DNA of 8,027 bases from Bacillota bacterium (GCA_012518325.1 JAAYSR010000056.1:1-8027), one strand, 5' to 3'. Positions 1-5,792 are shown, counted from the stretch's first letter. Made by a program: numbers and translations. Notes: generated from the letters alone by a model not told the origin.

Positions 1-535
1 ACTTCATTCTATAGATGTCCGCCGTCCAAATAAATGTAACCGCGCTGTCATTAATGAACACTTGATTGCCTGCTATCTGCGCAACCTGTTCTGACAGCCC
101 CGGCTCCAAGTTGACGGCAATGAGCTTATGCTCCAGCGCAATGTACTTGTAGATGCCCGGTTCCAGGCCTTCCACATTATTGATCAGCAGAAAAGTCTCG
201 AAGGCGTGGCGGGCGCCTGCAGAAGGCACTGTCCTTAATGTTACAGGTCTCTGCGTTACTGTTTTCACTCCCTGAGTGCACCACAGCAAATAGGCCAGTT
301 CCTCTATGGTCAACGCTTCATCGCGGTATTTTCTCCGTGTTTTTCGCCCAACTATGGCTTCGGTTAGATCCAGGCTCTCCGTCCTGATCTGTTCTATGCG
401 CGGCAAATCAAAAGCCCAGGCATCTTCAGGATAGCTAAGTTCCAGCGGCGGCTGGGGCAAGCCCCGATCCTGATCTGATTCCTCCAAATATTGGTACTTT
501 GTTTTTTCCATGAATTCCCTGCCTATCGAGCTCAT
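1..535 (-). CDS. SagB/ThcOx-family nitroreductase-like oxidoreductase, N-terminal part (cut by window edge)
   Basis: Reading leftward from ATG at 535, 178 codons stay open to the window edge; the C-terminus is missing. An AGGAGG box at 549-544 sits 8 nt before this start; a second ATG at 511 (codon 9) has no such box. After a Pro-rich N-terminus, the segment around residues 60-70 contains RKTRRKYRDE, the Arg-rich element that contacts the FMN phosphate in this family. It is followed by an LxxLLWxxxG-type helix and then RTVPSAGARHAFETFLLINN and GIYKY, a hallmark run of SagB/ThcOx (McbC-like) flavoproteins. These are FMN-dependent oxidoreductases; some oxidise azolines to azoles in peptide natural products, but many stand-alone members have no known substrate. 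No YcaO cyclodehydratase or precursor peptide is visible here, so the substrate cannot be stated. It is divergent from the MATE gene. The family call is firm, the function open. Confidence 0.85.
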   Translation of the reverse strand, partial: MSSIGREFMEKTKYQYLEESDQDRGLPQPPLELSYPEDAWAFDLPRIEQIRTESLDLTEAIVGRKTRRKYRDEALTIEELAYLLWCTQGVKTVTQRPVTLRTVPSAGARHAFETFLLINNVEGLEPGIYKYIALEHKLIAVNLEPGLSEQVAQIAGNQVFINDSAVTFIWTADIYRMK

Positions 536-549
536 ATTAAGTACCTCCT

Positions 550-566
550 CACATGCGTCGCACGTG
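550..566. promoter_or_regulatory. 17-bp imperfect palindrome, candidate operator
   Basis: The sequence CACATGCGTCGCACGTG is centred on T558, and seven of its eight base pairs are complementary (mismatch A553/C563). With a one-base centre it cannot fold into a useful RNA hairpin, so a dimeric DNA-binding protein site is the natural reading. It lies directly upstream of the ribosome binding site of the leftward oxidoreductase gene and about 43 bp from the -35 of the MATE promoter candidate. No regulator gene is seen nearby. This is inferred from symmetry alone. Confidence 0.3.
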
Positions 567-608
567 TTGTTGACTATTGGTAAAAATAATCCTTCGTAAA
601 TCGCAGTA

Positions 609-637
609 TTGACAGAACCGGCATCGCGGATTACGAT
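609..637 (+). promoter_or_regulatory. Sigma-A-type promoter candidate for the MATE gene
   Basis: A perfect -35 TTGACA (609-614) is followed after exactly 17 nt by TACGAT (632-637), which matches four of six bases of the -10 consensus. Transcription would start near 644, giving a leader of about 68 nt before the ATG at 712. The leader begins almost directly with the hairpin at 658-684. Confidence 0.55.
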
Positions 638-657
638 CATGATAGTGCCTGTAACTG

Positions 658-684
658 GGAGCCTGAAGGAGGCTTCTATTTTTT
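658..684 (+). terminator. Leader hairpin with T6 run upstream of the MATE gene (attenuator-like)
   Basis: GGAGCCT (658-664) pairs with AGGCTTC (670-676) to form a 7-bp stem with one G-T wobble, around the 5-nt loop GAAGG. T6 follows at 679-684, which is a standard intrinsic terminator. It lies downstream of the promoter candidate and just ahead of the ribosome binding site at 700-705. A transcript from 644 would therefore end early unless the hairpin is disrupted. GCCTG occurs twice (647-651 and 661-665), so the first copy could compete for AGGC at 670-673. No upstream gene in this orientation needs a terminator here within the window. Confidence 0.6.
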
Positions 685-711
685 CACCACAGGATCGATA
701 GGAGGTTGTTT

Positions 712-2121
712 ATGTCCCGAATTAAGGCTTTGTTTGCTGCCAGAGATATGACGCAGGGCACTCCCTGGAAACGAATCATCGAGTTTACTATCCCCCTGTT
801 GCTGGGCAACATTGCCCAACAGTTTTACAACACCGCCGATTCCATCATTGTAGGACGCTACATAGGCGACAATGCCCTGGCAGCGGTGGGAAGCGCGGGA
901 CCGATTTTGATGCTGCTCCTGGTGCTCTTCGTGGGCATTTCTGTTGGAGCGGGAATCATGGTTTCCCAGTACTTCGGCGCCAGGGATCGTGAAAACCTGT
1001 CCCGCACCATAGGCACCTGTATTATCCTGACTGCTTTCGCCTCGATCATCATCATGGTGATAGGTCCATTGCTGAGCCGCCCTCTCCTCGAGCTGCTGAA
1101 CACGCCTCCATCCATCATTGATTGGTGTGCAGGATATCTGAATATCTATTTTCTAGGCATTGCCGGCTTTTCCTATTACAATATTCTGGCAGGGACCCTG
1201 CGGGGACTGGGCGATTCAGTTTCCGCCCTGGTCTTCCTGCTGGTTTCCACTGTCCTGAACATAATCCTGGACATTGTTTTCGTAGCCTATTTCGATATGG
1301 GTGTCCCAGGGGTGGCACTGGCTACCGTGCTAGCCCAGACTGTCTCTGCCATACTGTGTCTGATAAAACTTTTGAAAATGAAAGAACACTTCGACCTCAA
1401 CTGGTCAATGCTTAAGGTCAATCCTGAACTGTCCAGAAAGGTTATCAAGCTCGGACTGCCATCCGGTCTGACACAGGCCATCTTCTCGCTGGCTATGATT
1501 ACTGTACAGTCATTGACCAACAGTTTCGGCGAAATGGTCATAGCCGCCAATGTGATCATCATGCGCGTCGACGGTTTTGCCATGATGCCCAACTTTTCTT
1601 TTGGCAATGCTATGACCACCTTCACCGGCCAAAACATCGGCGCTAGACGCCTCGATCGTGTGGAAGAAGGGACCAAGCACGGCACTGTCATTGCAGTGGG
1701 CGTATCCACCGCAATCACGATTCTGCTGCTGTTCTTTGGCCACTACCTGATGAGGGTGTTTACCGACACCCCTGAACTGGTTGACTTCAGCGTGCGCATG
1801 CTGCGCATCCTGGCTGCAGGCTACATCGCAGTTGCAGTCACGCAGTGCCTGTCAGGCGTTATGCGCGGTGCGGGAGATACTATGACGCCCATGTGGATTT
1901 CCCTGATAACCACAGTAGGCTTGCGAGTACCGATTGCCTATGGGCTCGCCTATCTCACCCGCAGCGAACTCCATCCTACAGGCAGACCGGAATCGGTCTT
2001 TATCTCTCTCTTGATTTCCTGGACGATGGGCTCCATCATCACTTTTGCCTTTTTCAGGCGAGGGGCCTGGCGCACAAAGAGCGTGACCGGCAATATTGCA
2101 GGCGAGGTCACCCCAGCGTGA
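712..2121 (+). CDS. MATE-family multidrug/organic compound efflux transporter
   Basis: A complete 469-residue protein, the usual length for MATE antiporters, which export organic cations or drugs across the cytoplasmic membrane in exchange for Na+ or H+. ATG 712 is chosen because AGGAGG (700-705) lies 6 nt upstream; the reading frame also permits a TTG at 706, but that would follow the ribosome binding site directly. The N-terminal segment GTPWKRIIEFTIPLLLGNIA, then QFYNTADSIIVGRYIG, is characteristic of the family. The second half restarts with KLGLPSGLTQAIFS and VDGFAMMPNFSFGNAMTTF, matching the two six-helix bundles of the MATE fold. A later GxMRGAGDT-type motif (SGVMRGAGDTMTPMW) is also typical. 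The hydrophobic pattern is consistent with about 12 helices. The substrate cannot be read from sequence. It appears monocistronic, with its own promoter, a hairpin leader and a downstream terminator. Confidence 0.93.
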   Translation: MSRIKALFAARDMTQGTPWKRIIEFTIPLLLGNIAQQFYNTADSIIVGRYIGDNALAAVGSAGPILMLLLVLFVGISVGAGIMVSQYFGARDRENLSRTIGTCIILTAFASIIIMVIGPLLSRPLLELLNTPPSIIDWCAGYLNIYFLGIAGFSYYNILAGTLRGLGDSVSALVFLLVSTVLNIILDIVFVAYFDMGVPGVALATVLAQTVSAILCLIKLLKMKEHFDLNWSMLKVNPELSRKVIKLGLPSGLTQAIFSLAMITVQSLTNSFGEMVIAANVIIMRVDGFAMMPNFSFGNAMTTFTGQNIGARRLDRVEEGTKHGTVIAVGVSTAITILLLFFGHYLMRVFTDTPELVDFSVRMLRILAAGYIAVAVTQCLSGVMRGAGDTMTPMWISLITTVGLRVPIAYGLAYLTRSELHPTGRPESVFISLLISWTMGSIITFAFFRRGAWRTKSVTGNIAGEVTPA

Positions 2122-2140
2122 GTTCGGCCTCAAGAAATCC

Positions 2141-2168
2141 GGCACCCCCGTTGGCGGGGTGCCTTTCG
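2141..2168 (+). terminator. Intrinsic terminator between convergent genes
   Basis: GGCACCCC (2141-2148) and GGGGTGCC (2156-2163) form a perfect 8-bp GC-rich stem with a 7-nt loop, followed by TTTCGCTT. It lies 20 nt after the MATE stop codon and just past the end of the leftward ParB-like/GNAT gene. The T run is short. On the minus strand the stem is followed by GGATTTCTTG, so termination there would be weaker, but the hairpin may serve both genes. Confidence 0.7.
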
Positions 2169-2169
2169 C

Positions 2170-3030
2170 TTAAAGCGGCTTAACCATGATCAAGCACGGG
2201 GTGCCGTCCCAGATCTCGGTAGACTCCTCCAAAGGGAAAAACCCGACCGAGCGGTAGAAACGTTTAGTACGCCCGTACTCTGCACTGGGCCAGCTGTCGC
2301 CGAGGGTCTTTACCGTCAGAAATTTTTTGCCTTCCCCTCTGAGAAAACCCTCCACTGACTCCAGCAGCAGCTTGCCTAACCCACGGTTGTGAACTTCTTG
2401 ATAGATTCCCATACAATAGATCTCACTCGTAAACTCGTTGTGATGTACAATACTGGCAAATCCTACAGGCCTGTTTCCCACCTGAACTGCAAAGAAGTGC
2501 GTTTGTGCCACTCCCCGGACGTAATCCTGCAGCGCTTTTTCAATGCCGAACCACTCTGGCAGAGCCCGCAGAATAGACTCTGCGATTGCGGCTTTTTCTT
2601 CGGGGCTGGCGATCTGTTTAGTGCACACCGCGGGATAATTGCCCTCTTTGACTTCTTTTTGCATCGCATCACAGCGTTTGTGCCAGAGACGCCTGTATGT
2701 CGAGTGATCTACAACCCTGTCCTTTAGGTGGGCTATCTCCCGAATCTTCGCCTCATCGCACCAGGCGAGGCAAATCAGATACTGGAGCCAATCCAGCTCG
2801 TCCTGATCCCAATAAACCCTGATATCCCCGAAGCCCAGCTCCAACAAGGCCAGGGCCCTGGTATGGCCGTCCGTAAAGAAGACTGTGTCGCCTATCTTTT
2901 TGACCGGCAGAGGATCAAGGGAGTTAAAATCTGCGTTCTCTAAGTAGGTTCTTACTTTCTTAAGCTTAACTTCGCTGATATACAGCTGCGTTGGCTGAAC
3001 ATGATGTATAGGTACCGTAAAGCTCTCCAT
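2170..3030 (-). CDS. Two-domain protein: ParB/Srx-like N-terminus fused to a GNAT acetyltransferase
   Basis: With the start at ATG 3030 the protein has 286 residues. Residues 1-75 resemble a ParB/sulfiredoxin-like fold, with a core VKKIGDTVFFTDGHTRALAL containing TDGHTRA at 53-59; this corresponds to the DGxHR-type motif. Residues about 76-125 are a helical Trp/Cys-rich linker. From about 155 a GNAT domain begins with LPEWFGIEKA. It has a central strand FFAVQVGNRPVGFASI and an acetyl-CoA loop MGIYQEVHNRGLGKLLL (207-223), with His at the usual Gln/Arg position of the loop signature, then RFYRSVGF near the C-terminus. It probably transfers an acetyl group to an unknown acceptor. ATG 3030 is preferred because AGGGAGAG (3042-3035) precedes it and the ParB-like domain starts there. 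An upstream ATG at 3129 overlaps the ATPase stop by 4 nt, would add 33 residues of low-information sequence, and lacks a well-placed ribosome binding site. The gene is last in the leftward cluster. Confidence 0.82.
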   Translation of the reverse strand: MESFTVPIHHVQPTQLYISEVKLKKVRTYLENADFNSLDPLPVKKIGDTVFFTDGHTRALALLELGFGDIRVYWDQDELDWLQYLICLAWCDEAKIREIAHLKDRVVDHSTYRRLWHKRCDAMQKEVKEGNYPAVCTKQIASPEEKAAIAESILRALPEWFGIEKALQDYVRGVAQTHFFAVQVGNRPVGFASIVHHNEFTSEIYCMGIYQEVHNRGLGKLLLESVEGFLRGEGKKFLTVKTLGDSWPSAEYGRTKRFYRSVGFFPLEESTEIWDGTPCLIMVKPL

Positions 3031-3074
3031 AGCACTCTCCCTGTTTTTTTCCATCCTTTGAGCTGCATCTGATG

Positions 3075-3110
3075 AGGAAAACCTCCTGATACAATTCGCT
3101 GGGTTTTCCT
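3075..3110. repeat. Perfect 9-bp inverted repeat between the ATPase and the ParB-like/GNAT gene
   Basis: AGGAAAACC (3075-3083) and GGTTTTCCT (3102-3110) are perfect inverted copies with an 18-nt loop. In the leftward transcript the hairpin holds an AGGAGG-like box (3086-3081) straddling loop and stem. No T run follows, so it is not a canonical terminator. It may be an RNA processing or stability element, or it may hide the AGGAGG box. It lies in untranslated RNA if the downstream gene starts at 3030. Confidence 0.4.
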
Positions 3111-3125
3111 GTAATCCTTTTTCCA

Positions 3126-4031
3126 TCATCCAAGCACTGACTTGAAGACCTCCCGCAAAGAAGCTTCCTGGGAGTGGATGCGCAAAATGCGCCCGGCGGT
3201 GCGCAGCTGATCGATCTTGCCTCCGAGTTCATTGCTGCTGAGGCCTAACAGAACACTGAACACCCTACCCTCCTGCTCAGTTTTGATGGGCTGAACCGAA
3301 TCCACCACCTGCCGGAATTCCTCCAGCGGCACCGAAGGGATGAGGTCCACTTTTAGGTAATCCTGGCCAAAGCGCAGTTTCAGGGAGGCAGGATCACCTT
3401 CAGCGATGATCTTCCCATGATTGATGAAGGCCACACGGCTGCACAGCTCATCCGCTTCTTCCAGGGAGTGGGTGCTCATGAACACTGTTTTTCCCAGCTG
3501 GGCACAGGATCGGATCTGTCCCCGAATCAGCTCCACCGAAGCCAAGTCCAGGCCGCTGGTGGGTTCATCGAGAACCAGAAGGTCCGGATCAGCCAACAGT
3601 GCCCTGCAGATCAGAAGACGCTGCTTCATTCCCTTGGAGTAATTGGCTACCAGTTTGCTGCCTGCTTCAGCCAGCTGGAACTCCTCCAGCAACTCGGAAA
3701 CCCTGTGTTTTTTCACTCCGTACAACGCGGCAAAGAACTCTAGGTTCTGCCTGCCTGACAAACGGGTGTAAAGGTTTGCCTCTTCAAAGACAACGCCTAT
3801 CTTGCGGCGGACTTTCTTGTTCTCGGGAGTCATCTGTTCGCCAAGGACATGGCAGCTGCCTTCTGTTGCCCTGCTTAAGCCGGTCAGGATTCTGATGGTC
3901 GATGTCTTTCCCGCACCATTCGGACCTAAAAATCCGAACACTTCCCCCGCGGACACGGAGAAGCTGATCCCGTCCACAGCCGTAAACTGGCCGAAACGCT
4001 TCGTGAGCTTCCGCACATCAATGACTGCCAT
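3126..4031 (-). CDS. ABC exporter ATP-binding subunit (NatA/DrrA/CcmA-like)
   Basis: A 301-residue ATPase that powers export with the permease encoded upstream at 4520-5557. The nucleotide-binding elements are in order: Walker A GPNGAGKT (36-43), ABC signature YSKGM (131-135, a variant of LSGGQ), Walker B LLVLDEP (151-157), D-loop SGLD (159-162) and H-loop His188. The usual Q-loop glutamine position appears to be Glu83 in IGVVFEEANLY. About 90 residues after the core form a C-terminal extension, common in drug and sodium exporters of this group. ATG 4031 is chosen because GAGGAG (4044-4039) lies 7 nt upstream and the protein then begins directly with the first ABC strand; longer in-frame extension reads through the preceding gene and looks non-coding. 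It overlaps the exported-protein gene by 14 nt, so coupled translation is likely. The substrate is unknown. Confidence 0.93.
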   Translation of the reverse strand: MAVIDVRKLTKRFGQFTAVDGISFSVSAGEVFGFLGPNGAGKTSTIRILTGLSRATEGSCHVLGEQMTPENKKVRRKIGVVFEEANLYTRLSGRQNLEFFAALYGVKKHRVSELLEEFQLAEAGSKLVANYSKGMKQRLLICRALLADPDLLVLDEPTSGLDLASVELIRGQIRSCAQLGKTVFMSTHSLEEADELCSRVAFINHGKIIAEGDPASLKLRFGQDYLKVDLIPSVPLEEFRQVVDSVQPIKTEQEGRVFSVLLGLSSNELGGKIDQLRTAGRILRIHSQEASLREVFKSVLG

Positions 4032-4527
4032 CCTCCATCTCCTCTTCCTCCAATGTGGTCGGATCCCAAAGCAAGTACAAAGTCTTATTGCCGTCCCCCG
4101 GATCAGCCAGGGCCACGTATACCGTCTTGGCAATCTTCTGGTTCAGTTTCACTCCGGTTTCCAGCCGCACCCTGTAACTGATTTCCACCCCAAAAACCTC
4201 ACAACTTGCCTCACCGGCAAGCAGTTCTCGCAGTGCACGGGGCACTCCGGGATTTACCGTCACTTCGCCCGTTTCAATCTCGCTGATTTCCAGGTTCAGC
4301 TCGGCAAAGTGCTGCCTCTGAAACTCTACGTAGCGATCCTCTGGGACGGTCTCCCTGATCAATGGATGCATGACGCTATAGACAGAGGCAAAGGATGCAG
4401 CAGCATAATCACTGTACACTTGGGCCACAAAGCTCTGCAGCTGACTAACGTCGAAGTCGGTGGCAAAAACGGCTCCCCCCGCTGCCACAGCGAAAGAGAT
4501 GAGGAATGCCAGGACCTTTTTAGTCAT
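4018..4527 (-). CDS. Small exported protein encoded between ABC permease and ATPase, function unknown
   Basis: A 169-residue protein not assigned to a named family. Residues 1-22 form a classical signal peptide: Lys-Lys, a hydrophobic stretch rich in Ala, Phe and Val, and a likely signal peptidase I site after VFA22. There is no lipobox cysteine. The mature part begins with a helical region (VSQLQSFVAQVYSDYAAASF), then alternates helix and strand, and ends in an acidic tail EEEEMEDGSH. The layout (helices, then strands; aromatic-rich; about 140 mature residues) is reminiscent of NTF2-like folds, but that is only an impression. The start ATG 4527 overlaps the permease stop by 8 nt, and the 3' end overlaps the ATPase start by 14 nt. 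It is therefore embedded in the exporter operon and may be an extracytoplasmic partner of the permease. Confidence 0.8.
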   Translation of the reverse strand: MTKKVLAFLISFAVAAGGAVFATDFDVSQLQSFVAQVYSDYAAASFASVYSVMHPLIRETVPEDRYVEFQRQHFAELNLEISEIETGEVTVNPGVPRALRELLAGEASCEVFGVEISYRVRLETGVKLNQKIAKTVYVALADPGDGNKTLYLLWDPTTLEEEEMEDGSH

Positions 4528-5557
4528 ATGAATCCACCATCTTTCTGTAAGCCAGCAATGTTGCTCCCCAAAGGGTCAATGAAAAGGCCAGCATAATCAG
4601 GAGTTCAGACCAGATGACACCCAGCCCTCCGCCATGCAGCAGAACAGCCTCCAACCCGCTAAACAGGTGGAACGTGGGAAAGAAAACCGCCAGCATGCGT
4701 GTGAAGCTAGAGAGCTCGGCGATTAAAGCTGGGAAGAGCATAGGGAAGTAAATCACAGTAGCAACCGAGCGAGCCGCAGATTGGCCGCTGGACAAAACAC
4801 CGATCAAAAGACCTATGGCAGTAAAACATGCTGCACCGACTGGAATAAGTGCCGCAAGGGCCAGCAGACCCTCCCATTCCAGGGCAAAGACGCGGTTCAG
4901 CAGAAGCATGAGGCCTACCGTACCTAAGCTGAGCAGGATGCCGAACAGGCCCTTGCCCAAAAGCAGCTCCCCATATCCGGCAGGCGAAACTCCAATTGCC
5001 TCAATGGTCCTGGTATCCTTTTCCTCTGCAAACATGCCTGAGACCACCATCACACCGATCATGCTCAGAGTAACTGTAATCCAGACCGGCAGCAAGGAAC
5101 GGCTTACGTCAGTCTCGCCCACCGCGACGATCTCCAGGTCGTAGCGGGGCTGTACGCCTAAATAAAGTTCGATCAGCTGCTCGATGTGCTCGCTTAAGGC
5201 AAAGAAGTAAACCGGGCGTCCGCTGTCGAGGAAGACTGTAAACTCATCTTCCCTCAACACCTGGATAAATCCGTGCACTGATCCGCTCTCAACCAGCGCC
5301 TTTCCCTGTTCCGGATTGGGGACCGATTCCACCGTGAAATTGAGCGCGGTGTAGGTTACAAACTGGGTAAAATCCGAGGCCGCCTCTTCATAAATAGCTA
5401 CATAAAACTCCTTCGGTGCCTGAGCATTGTCCAGGACGCCAAACAGGAAAGAGGCCATAACTGGAAGCACAACAGCGATAAACAACGTCCTGTTTCTGAT
5501 TGACTCAGATAAATCCTTGCGTAGGAAGGCCAAGATGCGTCGCGATTTTTCTCCCAT
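4520..5557 (-). CDS. ABC-2-type permease subunit
   Basis: A 345-residue membrane protein forming the channel of the exporter. Residues 25-42 are a first membrane helix after a basic N-terminus. Residues about 45-150 form a large, mostly soluble extracytoplasmic domain. Helices follow at about 156-176, 204-222, 231-256, 268-284 and 314-336. Just after the second helix, EEKDTRTIEAIGVSPAGYGELLLGKGL (reading from 178 to 204) matches the conserved ABC-2 segment with Glu-Glu-Lys, Ser-Pro and Gly-Lys, which contacts the ATPase. This topology fits the ABC2_membrane_3 type seen in NatB- and YhgE-like exporters. ATG 5557 is chosen because AGGAGA (5569-5564) lies 6 nt upstream; the extension to 5638 would run through the terminator hairpin. 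It heads the three-gene exporter set; no promoter is visible between the terminator at 5574-5610 and this start. Confidence 0.9.
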   Translation of the reverse strand: MGEKSRRILAFLRKDLSESIRNRTLFIAVVLPVMASFLFGVLDNAQAPKEFYVAIYEEAASDFTQFVTYTALNFTVESVPNPEQGKALVESGSVHGFIQVLREDEFTVFLDSGRPVYFFALSEHIEQLIELYLGVQPRYDLEIVAVGETDVSRSLLPVWITVTLSMIGVMVVSGMFAEEKDTRTIEAIGVSPAGYGELLLGKGLFGILLSLGTVGLMLLLNRVFALEWEGLLALAALIPVGAACFTAIGLLIGVLSSGQSAARSVATVIYFPMLFPALIAELSSFTRMLAVFFPTFHLFSGLEAVLLHGGGLGVIWSELLIMLAFSLTLWGATLLAYRKMVDSYD

Positions 5558-5573
5558 GCTGCTTCTCCTCACC

Positions 5574-5610
5574 AAAAGAATAAAGGAGAGACGCCTTGAG
5601 GAATCTCTCC
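5574..5610 (-). terminator. Intrinsic terminator directly upstream of the ABC permease (attenuator candidate)
   Basis: On the minus strand GGAGAGA (5610-5604) pairs with TCTCTCC (5591-5585) around a 12-nt loop, followed by TTTATTCTTTT (5584-5574). Its distal end is only 16 nt from the permease ATG and 4 nt from its AGGAGA box, leaving no room for a promoter after it. It could simply end the small-ORF transcript, or act as a conditional terminator controlling the exporter. Confidence 0.65.
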
Positions 5611-5612
5611 AA

Positions 5613-5637
5613 TGCTGCCTGGAGCGCCAGGCGAGCA
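5613..5637 (-). other. GC-rich RNA hairpin preceding the terminator
   Basis: GCCTGG (5632-5627 on the minus strand) pairs with CCAGGC around the loop CGCT. Four further outer pairs (TGCT with AGCA) form if one C is bulged, for 10 bp in all. It sits 3 nt upstream of the terminator stem and about 30 nt after the stop of the small ORF. There is no T run after it, so it is not itself a terminator. It could be a pause, anti-terminator or ligand-binding element. Confidence 0.5.
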
Positions 5638-5666
5638 AGCGGGTCCAAACATCATTCCAATCTCTA

Positions 5667-5738
5667 TTAAGGAGTTATCTTGCCCAATAGATGGATCAGC
5701 ATCCAAATGACAACAATAGCCCCAATCAACTCGAGCAT
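5667..5738 (-). CDS. Small single-pass membrane protein or leader peptide, 23 residues
   Basis: ATG 5738 follows AAAGGAGG (5754-5747) with an 8-nt gap, about as good a ribosome binding site as any in the window. The 23-codon frame ends at TAA 5669-5667. The peptide starts MLELIGAIVVIW, continues MLIHLL, and ends GKITP. This makes one hydrophobic helix with an acidic residue at position 3 and a Lys near the C-terminus. I do not recognise a family. It may be a true small membrane protein, for example a partner of the ABC permease or of the DUF1538 protein. Or it may be a regulatory leader peptide, since the tandem hairpins and terminator follow within 60 nt and precede the exporter genes. The start lies 88 nt after the PII gene stop and about 38 nt after the predicted transcription start. 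Confidence 0.6.
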   Translation of the reverse strand: MLELIGAIVVIWMLIHLLGKITP

Positions 5739-5775
5739 GTACCTTACCTCCTTTGACGATGTAAGCCTGCGCCTC

Positions 5776-5792
5776 ATAGTTTATTATACTAT
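5776..5792 (-). promoter_or_regulatory. TATAAT -10 element inside a 17-bp imperfect palindrome
   Basis: A perfect TATAAT lies at 5788-5783 on the minus strand, with the expected start near 5776. That would give a leader of about 38 nt before the small ORF. No good -35 exists at 16-18 nt spacing (the bases there read about AACATA), so the promoter may be weak or need an activator. The -10 lies within ATAGTTTATTATACTAT (5776-5792), which is symmetric at seven of eight pairs around T5784. The palindrome covers the -10 to +1 region, a classic position for a repressor. AT-rich symmetry arises by chance more easily than GC-rich symmetry, so caution is due. Confidence 0.4.

Noticed and set aside
639..701. 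20-codon ORF in the MATE leader ending at TAG within the MATE ribosome binding site
   Set aside because: No ribosome binding site precedes its ATG, and the promoter candidate would start transcription after the ATG (near 644). The hairpin reading explains the region better.
1287..1718. 143-codon minus-strand open frame inside the MATE gene
   Set aside because: Mirror of a well-conserved MATE coding frame; no start signal or domain.
3802..4596. 264-codon plus-strand open frame opposite the ATPase and exported-protein genes
   Set aside because: It lies antisense to two well-supported genes, has no ribosome binding site, and its translation has no recognisable domain. It is a shadow frame.
5558..5754. 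T-box or other known riboswitch in the ABC leader
   Set aside because: No T-box GGTGG-type sequence or other riboswitch signature that I recognise is present, so it is reported only as an unclassified attenuator candidate.
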